A stretch of 64,000 nucleotides of DNA from Haematococcus lacustris (taxonomy: Eukaryota > Chlorophyta > Chlorophyceae > Chlamydomonadales > Haematococcaceae): the NCBI GenBank assembly GCA_030144725.1, contig JASKMD010000008.1, positions 11,663,375 through 11,727,374 on the forward strand, read 5' to 3'. The position numbers were made by a program, and so were the translations under genes. Shown here in pieces: positions 8,399 through 18,944 of this stretch. Each line of letters starts with the position of its first letter. Position 1 is the first letter of the stretch. The notes under the pieces are model-generated. The model searched no databases, was not told the origin of the DNA, and saw only the letters and a program-made list of their open reading frames with translations.

Positions 8399-11300
8399 TT
8401 AAGGGTCAGAGGGACTAGGAGGAGTAACCGGGAAAGTGACACTAAGGGATCCGTCTTGAGTAGAGATGAAGGGATGGGGATGGGGGAGGTTCCAGCCAGG
8501 AGGGTTGGGATGGGCTAGGGTGAAGTCTTGTAGGTGAAGCCAAAAGGTAGAGATAGCAAGCTGGCTGGCTGTAGAAATGGGGGAAAGGGTGGTAGGAGCG
8601 GTCGCTTGAGTGGTGGGGTGATGGGTGAGAGCCCAGAGACGGCGACGGCCAAAGTCCATCGCATCAAGGGCAGCCATGCAAACCAGGCTCCAGAGGGAAG
8701 GAGGGAAGGTAGGGGTGGGGGGGATGAGGCACCAAAGGGAGGATTGGTGAACTTGGGTGCCGAGGCTGAGGGAGAGCTGTTGTCTAATGGTAACGGCGAT
8801 GGGGCAACTCCAGAAGCTGTGTTGGCGGCTGTGACGGGGATGGTGAGAGGGGTCGCAAGGGCAAGACCAGGGGGTGATGCGGCTCCCAGGGATGGCATTG
8901 ATGCTCAAGCGCCAAAGGGTCTCTTTAAGGAGGTTGGAGCAAGGAATCTTCCAGGCTTTGTTAAGGTTGGCAGTGAAAGCTTGAAGGGCTAGCGCTCGAG
9001 AGGTAGGTGGGTGAGGTGTGGATAGAGCTTGGTTGATGTAAGAGATGTGGGCCTGCTTGCGGGCAGAGGTGATGTGGGGAGTGAGCATGGAGGTGAAGAC
9101 CCTCACAGGGGTCCCAATGAGGGTGGGGAAGACCCGAGGGGCAGAGGTGGTGGGTGAGGACCAAGAGAGGGAGGTAAGGTGTTGGAGGGGGACTGGTGTA
9201 ACTGGGAGGGGTTGGCTGGGAGAGGTAGCGGGAAGGGATAAAGGGCCGAGGGCTTGGAGGGCTTGGCACATGAGGGTAATGATGCCTTGGGGGAGTAGGT
9301 GGGGTTGGTGGAGTGCAGGGAGGCCTATGATGCCTCGAGAAATGTCAGGAACGGTGGCTTGGGTAGAGAGAAGTAGGGTATGAGCAGGGTGGAGAGAGGG
9401 ACAGGCGTGGGTGAGGAGGGTGGCTGCTAGGGGGATCCATGAAGGGGATGATTGAGAGGGGGTTGGGGGGGTTGGTGAAGGGGGGAGGGTGTTGGGGTTG
9501 GTAGGAGAAGGCTGGGTAGGGTGGGAGGGGCTGTCTCGGGAGGGGCTAGGTGGTAGGCTGGAGGAGAGAAGGGGGGTGAAAAAACGGGAGAAGAGGGAGT
9601 GAAGGGTGTGGTAGAGATTGGAGAGGAAGGTACGGATAAAAGAGAGGAAGGGGCGGGTAGGTGTAGGGCGGGTAAAGGGTGGGGGGTGAAGGGTGGGATT
9701 GACTGGTGGGGGGGACGGGGACGGGGACGGGGAGGGAAGGGTGGAGTAGGCGTGGTCATTGATGAGGTGGTGTAGAAGCCGTGTAGCCATGGCGGCGTGC
9801 CGAGCCTGGATATGTTCTCTTAGAGGTAGGAGGCCAAAACCTCCGTCAGCAGGACGGCCTATGGCAAGGGGGTAAGGGAGGTTCTTGACCACAAGGTGGT
9901 AGAGGGTATGGGTGAAGGTAGGGAGAGTAGGTGGTAGGCCCGAGAATTCGGCGTGGTAGAGGAAGGTGCTAAGGGCATAGGTGGAGGAGGCGATGCCCTT
10001 GCCCATGGTAGAGAGGGGGAGGCCGTTGAGACGGTGGAGGTGTTTGGTGGCTTGCCTCAGGCGCTCCTCCCAGGCTGAGGAGGTAGCTGGGTCGGGGTGA
10101 GGGGAGAGGGTGTTTGGAGGTCTAAGAGAGGCTCGGGTGGCTCTGGTGTGGCGAGGGGTGGGGGAGGAGAGGGTAGGGTTGGCCTGTTGGATGCCAAGGG
10201 AAGTGGCGGAGTGATGGACAGGGATGCCAGCCAGATGGGTGGGGGGAGAGGGGAGGGGGACGCCAATGAGGACAGCAGAGGATTTGTCTGTATTTACCCG
10301 TTGCCCCGAAGCGTCTCCAAAGGTAGTGAGAGCAAGGGAGAGGGTGGAGAGGGCAGGGTCTGTGAGGTCGCCTTGGTGAATCTGGGTATCGTCAGCGAAG
10401 AAAGTGCAGACGAGCCGAGAGCCTCCGATCCGCACGCCTAGCTGTGGGTGGGAGATGAGCCAGGAGGCGAACCCTTGAGCCACAAAGAGGTAAAGGAGGG
10501 GTGAGAGGGGGCAGCCTTGTCGGACGCCCGCGGACCAGGTGAAAAGGGGTGAGTCTGTGCCGTTGACGTGGGTAACAGCCTGGGTGTTGTGAAGGAGGAT
10601 CCGAGCCCAATTAACCATCCCGTCCGAGGCTCCCAAGGTGTGCATGAGGGTGTAAAGGAAGTGGCGGTCTACGGTGTCAAAGGCCTTGGCTATGTCGAGG
10701 TAGATGTTGGCTGCTGAGAGCCCTTGACTCTGGAGGGCGTGGGGAAGAAGGGAGGTGGTGTTGATGTTATCCTCTATCCGACGACCGGGGAGGAAGGCAG
10801 ATTGTTCCCTGCCGATGGCTGGGGCCATGGCTTTCCCGAACCTGGCTGCCAAGATTTTGGCGAGGAGACGGTAAAGAGAGGGGAGGAGGGTGATGGGGCG
10901 ATAAGAGGTAGGGTTAGAGAGGTTGGGAGCTGAAGGTTTGGGGATGGGGGTAATGGTACCTCTGTTGAAGCCGGTGGGGAGGGTTCCAGTGGTGCCGATA
11001 GCAGTGAAGAGCTTGGCTATCAGTGGAGCCCAGCAGTCACCGTCGACGCGCCAAAGGTTGTAGGGTAAGCCGTCAGGGCCAGGGGAGGATGTCGAGGGGC
11101 AGGAGGTGAGGGCTGTGAGGACTTCAGCCACTGTGATGTCTGCCGCTCCGGCTAACCCAGCAAGGGTGGGGGGGATAAGGTGGACTGTGCCTTTAGTAAG
11201 CTCAAGCTGAAGGGCTGTGATAACCGCTCGTTGGGCATGTGGGTTGGTAAGAGGTTGAGCGCTGACCCGCGAGAAGTGGGCGCCGAGAGCTGTAGCAATG

Positions 11301-14300
11301 GATCTGTTAGAGGTGAGGTATTCGCCTCCAGGAGAACGGAGAGAGGGGATGGAAGTAGGGGTGGTCGGTGGGTGGATGAGGGAGGTGAGGAGGGGGGAGG
11401 GTTGTTCTCTATGGTGGAGCCAGGTGGAGTGCGCGTCGCGGGTAAGGTGAGAGGTAGAAGCTGAGTGCGCTTGCCTGAATGAGGTGAAGGCTTGGGCCAC
11501 CAGGTTTAAGGCATGAGGAAGGGTGTCAGGGAGAGCTGTGGCCACAGCGGAATGGGCAAGGGTAAGGTCGTGGTGGGTGGTGTTGAGGGTAACGAGAGCT
11601 CTGTGATCGTGCTCTTTAGTGAGGGGGAGGAGGGTGTGGGCAAAGGTTTTGAAGGCTTTCTGTAGGGTAGGCCACCATGAGATGAGATCCGCGGAAGAGA
11701 GGGTGAGGCCAAAGGTGACTGCTTTACGGGCCCAAAGAGTAAGATGGGGGCTGGCGGTAGGGTTGGTAGCCATGGAGCAAGGGATGGGGTGTCGCCCTGG
11801 GCCTCTGGGTTGTAGGGGAGAGGCGGGGAGGAGAAGAAAGGAGACTGCGTGGTGATCGCCTCGGGGGGAAAAGTGACAGGAGGCTGAGTGGGAGAAGGTC
11901 GAGAGTTGGGGAGGAAGGTAGATGCGGTCAAGGCGGGCTAGGTGGTGATGGCCCCTGTGAAAGGTGAAGCTTCTGCCTGTAGGATGGTGTTGGCGGTAGA
12001 TGTCAGAGTGGGATGGGAGGAGGGATGAGAGGAGGGTGGTGGTAGCATTGTCCGAAAGGGTAGTGGTGTGGCAGGAGGGTAACCTATCAAGGTTGGGGAG
12101 AGGGGTGAAGTTGAAGTCCCCAACAAGGCAGAGGGGTAGGGATGAGGGAAGGAGAAGGGGGGCAAGGGTTTGGGTGAGGAAGGTGGCGCGGTCTACAGCT
12201 CCTGTGCTTGGCCAGTAGGAGTTGAGTAGCAAAAAGGAATGACCGGCCCAAGAGATAGAGAGGGACTGAAGGCGACCGCAGGGGAGGGCTGAGTGGTTAG
12301 AGAGGGTAATGGGGAGGTCACTGCGGACAAGGATGGCTACCCCTGCATGGGAATGGGAGGAGTGGTTGTTGGCCCAGAAGGTGTGAAAAGGGGGGGAATG
12401 TAGGGCAGAAGTGGCTTGGTTCAACCATAGGCCAGCTTGTTGTTGGGAAATGGAGCCATGGGCGGTAGGACGTCCTATCCAGGTCTCTTGTAGGCAGATA
12501 ATGTCTAGGCCTTCGTCAACCCAGGTTTTAACGAGGGTGAAAACGGCTGAGATGGAAGTGAGGCCGGAGACATTGTGGGTGGCTAGGCGGAGGCCTGTAG
12601 GACGAGGACGTGGCAGTGTAGGGGCACGACCGGAGCCAAAAGGGAGGTGAGCCCAGGAGGGAGCCGGATGGATGGGGGTGGGGTTGGGGGTGGGGGTGGG
12701 GGTAGAGGTGGGGGTGGAGGTGGGGGTGGGGGAGGGGGTGGGGGTGGGGGTGGAGTAGGGGGTGGGGGTGGGGGTGGGGGTGGGGGTGGGGGTGGGGGTG
12801 GGGGTGGGGGTGGGGGTGGGGGTGGGGGTGGGGGTGGGGGTGGGGGTGGGGGTGGGGGTGGGGGTGGGGGTGGGGGTGGGGGTGGGGGTGGGGGTGGGGG
12901 TGGGGGTGGGGGTGGGGGTGGGGGTGGGGGTGGGGGTGGGGGTGGGGGTGGGGGTGGGGGTGGGGGTGGGGGTGGGGGTGGGGGTGGGGGTGGGGGTGGG
13001 GGTGGGGGTGGGGGTGGGGGTGGGGGTGGGGGTGGGGGTGGGGGTGGGGGTGAGGATGGGGGTGGGGCAGGAGCTGGGGGTGGGGGTGGGGGAGGAGCTG
13101 GGGGTGGGGGTGGGGGTGGGGGTGGGGGTGGGGGTGGGGGTGGGGGTGGGGGTGGGGGTGGGGGTGGGGGTGGGGGTGGGGGTGGGGGTGGGGGTGGGGG
13201 TGGGGGTGGGGGTGGGGGTGGGGGTGGGGGTGGGGGTGGGGGTGGGGGTGGGGGTGGGGGTGGGGGTGGGGGTGGGGGTGGGGGTGGGGGTGGGGGTGGG
13301 GGTGGGGGTGGGGGTGGGGGTGGGGGTGGGGGTGGGGGTGGGGGTGGGGGTGGGGGTGGGGGTGGGGGTGGGGGTGGGGGTGGGGGTGGGGGTGGGGGTG
13401 GGGGTGGGGGTGGGGGTGGGGGTGGGGGTGGGGGTGGGGGTGGGGGTGGGGGTGGGGGGGTGGGGGTGGGGGTGGGGGTGGGGGTGGGGGTGGGGGTGGG
13501 GGTGGGGGTGGGGGTGGGGGTGGGGGTGGGGGTGGGGGTGGGGGTGGGGGTGGGGGTGGGGGTGGGGGTGGGGGTGGGGGGTGGGGGTGGGGGTGGGGGT
13601 GGGGGTGGGGGTGGGGGTGGGGGTGGGGGTGGGGGTGGGGGTGGGGGTGGGGGTGGGGGTGGGGGTGGGGGTGGGGGTGGGGGTGGGGGTGGGGGTGGCG
13701 GGTGGGGGTGGGGGTGGGGGTGGCGGTGGGGGTGGCGGTGGAGTAGGGGGTGGGGGTGGGGGTGGGGGTGGGGGTGGCGGTGGGGGTGGCGGTGGAGTAG
13801 GGGGTGGGGGTGGGGGTGGGGGTGGGGGTGGAGGTGGGGGTGGGGGTGGGGGTGGGGGTGGCGGTGGCGGTGGCGGTGGAGTAGGGGGTGGGGGTGGAGG
13901 TGGGGGTGGCGGTGGCGGAGGCAACTGGAGAGGAGGAGGAGGTGGGGGTGGGTGAGGGGGTGGAGGTGGGGGTGGGTGACAAGGCAACAGGGCAACAAGG
14001 CAACGGGTGACAAGGCAACAGGTGACAAGGCAACAAGGCAATAGGGGTGGAGGTGGGGGGGGGTGTGGAGGTGGGAGAGGGCGACAAGGCAACTGGAGTG
14101 GAGGAGGAGGTGGGGGTGGGTGAGGGGGTGGCGGTGGGGGTGGGGGTGGGGGTGGGGGTGGGGGTGGGGGTGGGGGTGGGGGTGGGCGGTGGCGGGTGGG
14201 GGTGGGGGTGGGGGTGGGGGTGGCGGGGGGTGGGGGTGGGGGTGGGGGTGGCGGGTGGGGGTGGGGGTGGGGGGTGGGGGTGGGGGTGGCGGTGGGGGTG

Positions 14301-17300
14301 GGGGTGGGGGTGGGGGTGGCGGTGGGGGTGGGGGTGGCGGGTGGGCGGTGGGTGGTAAGGGAGGTGGGGGTGGGGGTGGGGGTGGGGGTGGGGGTGGGGG
14401 TGGGGGTGGGGGTGGGGGTGGGGGTGGGGGTGGGGGTGGGGGTGGGGGTGGGGGTGGGGGTGGGGGTGGGGGTGGCGGTGGTGGTGGGGGTGGCGGTGGT
14501 GGTGGGGGTGTCGGTGGGGGTGGGTGTGGCGGCAGGGGTGGGGGTGGCGGCGGGGGTGGGAGTGGGGGTGGGGGTGGAGGAGGTGGAGGAGGTGTAGGTA
14601 ATTGTGAGGGGAGGGGGAAGAAGGTTGGAACCAAAGCGGAAGCGTGGCCAGGAGAGAAGGCTCCGTCGATCTTGGGTGAGGGTGTTAGGAGGAGAAGGAT
14701 GTGGGGGAGGGGGTGGGGGAGGGGGAGGGGGAGGGGTGGTGGTGGTGGGGGGGTGGGGGGGATTGGGGATGGGGGAAGGTGTAGATGAATTTGGGTGGGG
14801 GAGGGTGTTGGGAAGACGCCGACGCCTGCGAGAGGAGGGGGGACTTAGACCTACATTGAAAAGGATAGGACCTGTATTAGGTCTTTGAGGTGGACGTTGG
14901 GCGGAAGGTGTGGGGGAAGGTGAGCGAGCTCTTCGTGTACCAATGGGTGATAGGAGAGGGATAGGCTCTTGGGAAGTGGGTGGTGTAGAAGGGAGGGTGT
15001 GGAACGAGGGAGGGTGGGTAAGGCCTAGGGTAATCCAGGTGTTGTTGTCCCAGCTCCGCAGAGGGTTCAGAATGTCACAACGATCAGGGAGGTGTTCGAA
15101 GTCAAGGGAGTAGGATTGGTCGTGAAAGGCTGAGAGGGTGGAGTTGACCCGGGACCTGTGGTCTTCAGGAGGGAGGTGGGTAGGGTGAAGGAGGTGGGCA
15201 TTCCGTCTCCGGAGGGCGGTGAGGGTAACATCTTGCCAGGAGGTGTGGTTGGGGTTGTCAGCCGGTTGAGGTCGAAGGTTGACTGAGAAGATAACCCTGA
15301 TGAGGAGTTGGCCAGAATTGGATGTCACTTGGGTGGTGACCAAGCCATAGTGGGGACCTGGGGTTTCTCTCGTCCCCTTGGTCCAGATCCAGGATGGCGA
15401 GGGAGGAGGACAGGTGAGGTAAGTGGAATGAGCCGGGGGGGAGAGGGGGGAAGGGGTGGAAAGAGGGTTTGGGGGGGTGGTGTTGGTTTGGGAGGGAGCC
15501 CTAGAAGACCGTTGGCGAGATGCATGATGGGGTGGCGGCCTCGAAGGACGGGGTGGGGGGAGAGGGGAGTTGGTTGGGGCTCCTGGGGGAGAAGGGGGAG
15601 AAGGTGGAGGGGTAGTGGAGTTGGAGAAGGGCCTACTGTGTGGTCGTGGTGGTAAAGGGGAGGGGGGAGTGGTGAGAGGGAAGGAGGTGTTTGGGGGAAG
15701 GGAGGTGTTGGAGGGGAGGGATGTGGGGGGGGGGTGAGGGTTGTGGGTAAGAGTAGGGGGGATTGGTGAGGGGCGTGAGGGGAGAGGGTCTGGGATAGGG
15801 GGGGGGGAGGCAAGCGAGGGGGGGGGATGGGCAGGCGAGGGGGAGTGGCGATGGGAGGGGGGGGTAGGGTTGGTGTTTTGGGGAGAGGTGGCTGTTGGGT
15901 GGCGGGGGATGGGTGGCCGTGATGGGGCTGGAGGAGTGGGTCTGAGGCAGGGAAGGGGAAGGGTGGCGGTAGGGTGATTGGCTGAAGATAGCCTTGTTGT
16001 GGCAGAAGAGGGGTGCCTTTGGTGGGAAGGGGTGCCTGTAGGGGTGCCTGTAGGGTCGTGGGGGGTGGGGGGCCTTGAAGGGATGGGAGAGGGGTGGCTG
16101 CGGTGGGGGTGAAGAGGGGTGGTTGTGGTGTGGTTAGGGATGGGTAGGCGTGATGGGGAGGGTAAGGGATGGCTGTTGGCGGGATGGGAAGGGGTGGAGG
16201 AGGGCTGGCTAGGGGGGGGGGGTGTCGGGGCAGGAGATGGGTGACTGTGGCGGGTGGGGGGGGGGGTGTCTGTAGAGTGGTTGGGAAGGGGAAGCCTTGA
16301 CGGGGAGGGGGGGTCTTGGTGGTTTGGGGAGTGAGGAGGGGTGGTTGAGAGATGGGGGGGGAGGTTTGAGGTGGCAGGAGAGTGGTCGGGAAAGGTTGGG
16401 CTTTGGGGTGAAAGAGGGTTGCTAATTGGGTGGTAGGTTGGGTGGTTGATTGGGGAGGGGAGAGTGGTGGTCGAAGGGGGGTGGTAGGGGTGTGGGGTGT
16501 GGGAGATGTGTACAGGGCTCGAGGTAGGAAGGGGGTCAGGAGTAGGGGAGAGGTGGTTGGGGGTGTGGGACGGGGTGTGGAACAGGGGAGAGGTGAGCAA
16601 CGGAGGTGGAGGGTGAAGGAGGGAGAGGACAGGGAAATGAAGGGCATTAGGGGAGAGTAGGGCAGGCGGGAGGGAAGAAGGGTAAAAGATGGTGAAGGAG
16701 GGGTGGATGAGGTTGGGTAGTGAGAGGAGGCGAGGTCCAGTGGGGCTCATGGAGTCGAGAATATACCAGTTGTTGGCTGCGAACCGGATAGTGAAGGTGT
16801 GAGCGTGGGGGGGGTTAGAGAAGCAGAGGAAGCCTGAGCAGTGGAAGAGGTGGGCTAGGGTGTGGAAGAGATGCGGGAGGGAGGTTGGGTAGTTGGAGAT
16901 TAGATCCCTGAGAGAAAGGTTGGGGTTGGGGGGGGAGAGAGCGTTGAGGAGGCGAGGCTGTTGAGAAAGTGGAGCGTCCCACGGGACAGGGGTAAGGAAG
17001 GTGGAGGTGTGATGTTGTAGCCAAGCTGCCACTATAGCACCGGTAAAGAAGCCGTCGTCATGGTGTTGGTGGTCTGTCTCGTCCACCTGGGTGTCCCCAT
17101 CACCATAGAAAAAGGTGGTACCTTGAGGGAGGTGGTAACGGAAGGCTTGAAATTGGTCCCCAGTGGCTGCTTGCCAACCCATAAGCATGTTGAGAGCATG
17201 CAGGGCACACATCTGCCTGTGCTGACCCTCAAAGTAGGGGGGGTGAGAAGGGGTGGGGAGGATGGGGGGGGGGGTCGAATGGGAAGCTGAGGAGGATAAG

Positions 17301-18444
17301 AGGATAAGGTCAGAGGGGCTGGGTGGGGTGATGGGAAAGGAAGGAAGGAGCTCCATGGGACTGTCGGCCTCTAATAAGGTGGGGGGTCGGATGGGAAAAC
17401 GGCAGTGGGGGCAATTGACTCCGTGAGATGTGGAAGCAGCGAGGAGGCGGCCCCAACAATCTAGGTCGGGAGGGTGGTGATGGATGGCGTGATGCCTATG
17501 GCAAGGGGGGATGAAGAGGGTTTGCCCTGGTGTAATAGGTGAGAGGCAAATGGCACAGATAGGGTCTTGGTCGGGGGGGATAGCCTCAGGAGAGGAAGAG
17601 GTGTGGGGGGAGATGGGGGAAGGGAGAGGGGGGGGAAGGGGGGCAAGGGGTAGCGGGGAGGTGGGGACTGGTTGGGGTGGTGAGGCCAGGGTATGGGGGA
17701 TGGGGTTAGCGGTCTCCGGGGGGAGTGGGATAGGGGGTGGGGAAAAGTCGGTGGGATCAGAGGTTGGGGGTAGGGGTATGATGGGGTTGGGGTAGGGTGT
17801 TGGGAGCAGTGCCAAAGATGGTAGGAGGGGGGCTGGGACATGAGGAGGGGAGAAGGTAGGTGCGGGGACGAAGGTAGCAGGTAAGGTAGTGGGTGGACCG
17901 GGAGAAGAAGTGGTGGTAGAGGTGGTAGGTGGAGGAGGAGGGGCGGTAGGGATAAGCGGGGGACAAGGTGGGGTATAGGGGGGGTGACGCAAGGAGGAGA
18001 TAGGGGGGGAGGTGGAAAAGTGAACCCTACGGAGGGAGTAGGAGAATGACCCTTGACCTGTAATGGTCCAGGTGAACGGTGGTGAGAGGGGCGAGAGGAA
18101 GGGTCTTGTACCTCGTGGGCAGGAACAGAGGATGATAATGTCTCCTGGGTGGAGGGAGATGTGGGTGGACGAGGGGAGAGAGAGGGTGGGAAGGGATGTG
18201 CCTTGTGGGGAAAGACGATGGGATATGGTCCCGTCACTGGAGGTGCTTCCAACCCAAAGGATGGGGGAGGGGAAGTGGTCTTGATGGGAGAAGAGGGTCA
18301 GCCAATCCGAGGTGTCCCCAAGGAACCTGGTGTTGGAGGAGGGGTGGAGGTAGAGGAGATGGGTGTCTTGTAAGTGGAGGAGGATGGGGCGAGGGAGAAG
18401 GGGAGAGGTAAGAAAGAGGCCGCCAAAAGAGAGCCGGAGGTTGT
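8399..18444 (-). CDS. LINE polyprotein: RING, Josephin-like protease, APE endonuclease, RT, zinc knuckle
   Basis: The frame is open without a stop from the gap edge (18444) to the stop at 8399, about 3,350 codons. The true start is hidden in or beyond the gap, because the frame stays open upstream of the first possible start at 17992. Counting from 17992, residues 146-197 form a RING-like finger (CAIC...CHRHH...CPHC). Residues 253-420 resemble a Josephin deubiquitinase (Cys262 in [16 protein letters not shown] near 312, His398, LDS at 412-414). A repeat-coded Pro/Thr/His linker follows (14590-12660). The APE endonuclease spans about 12600-11850 (THNVSGL, LQETW, GDFNF, RLDRIY, GDHHAV). RT lies at about 11160-10300 (FADD at 10387-10410, [12 protein letters not shown]). 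A CPC...H...C knuckle is at about 8870-8790. Intact motifs suggest a recently active copy. A visible N-terminal part (18440-18000) has no recognised domain. Confidence 0.88.
12660..14590. repeat. (GGGGGT)n array inside the LINE ORF
   Basis: This is about 1.9 kb of nearly pure GGGGGT (plus strand) with modules such as GGTGGAGTAGGGGGTGG and AACTGGAGAGGAGGAGGAGG. In the coding direction it gives Pro-Thr, His-Pro or Pro-Pro runs depending on phase, and all six frames stay open. The G-rich plus strand has strong G-quadruplex potential; the element's RNA carries the C-rich complement. Confidence 0.95.
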
Positions 18445-18944
18445 NNNNNNNNNNNNNNNNNNNNNNNNNNNNNNNNNNNNNNNNNNNNNNNNNNNNNNNN
18501 NNNNNNNNNNNNNNNNNNNNNNNNNNNNNNNNNNNNNNNNNNNNNNNNNNNNNNNNNNNNNNNNNNNNNNNNNNNNNNNNNNNNNNNNNNNNNNNNNNNN
18601 NNNNNNNNNNNNNNNNNNNNNNNNNNNNNNNNNNNNNNNNNNNNNNNNNNNNNNNNNNNNNNNNNNNNNNNNNNNNNNNNNNNNNNNNNNNNNNNNNNNN
18701 NNNNNNNNNNNNNNNNNNNNNNNNNNNNNNNNNNNNNNNNNNNNNNNNNNNNNNNNNNNNNNNNNNNNNNNNNNNNNNNNNNNNNNNNNNNNNNNNNNNN
18801 NNNNNNNNNNNNNNNNNNNNNNNNNNNNNNNNNNNNNNNNNNNNNNNNNNNNNNNNNNNNNNNNNNNNNNNNNNNNNNNNNNNNNNNNNNNNNNNNNNNN
18901 NNNNNNNNNNNNNNNNNNNNNNNNNNNNNNNNNNNNNNNNNNNN
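18445..18944. other. Assembly gap (500 N)
   Basis: Exactly 500 N bases, probably a nominal gap size. It interrupts the 5' part of the LINE ORF next to a simple-repeat array, a usual cause of assembly breaks. Confidence 0.98.

Noticed and set aside
12660..14590. GGGGGT array as a telomere or interstitial telomere
   Set aside because: Green algal telomeres are TTTAGGG or TTTTAGGG types; this array lies in frame inside a LINE ORF.
12647..14788. Gly-rich plus-strand frames of 130-465 codons
   Set aside because: All six frames are open through GGGGGT repeats; the plus-strand frames have no domains outside the repeat, and the minus strand carries the LINE ORF.
16733..17236. OTU-type protease in the LINE
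   Set aside because: The OTU signature GDGNC is absent; the residues around the Cys, His and Asp fit Josephin better.
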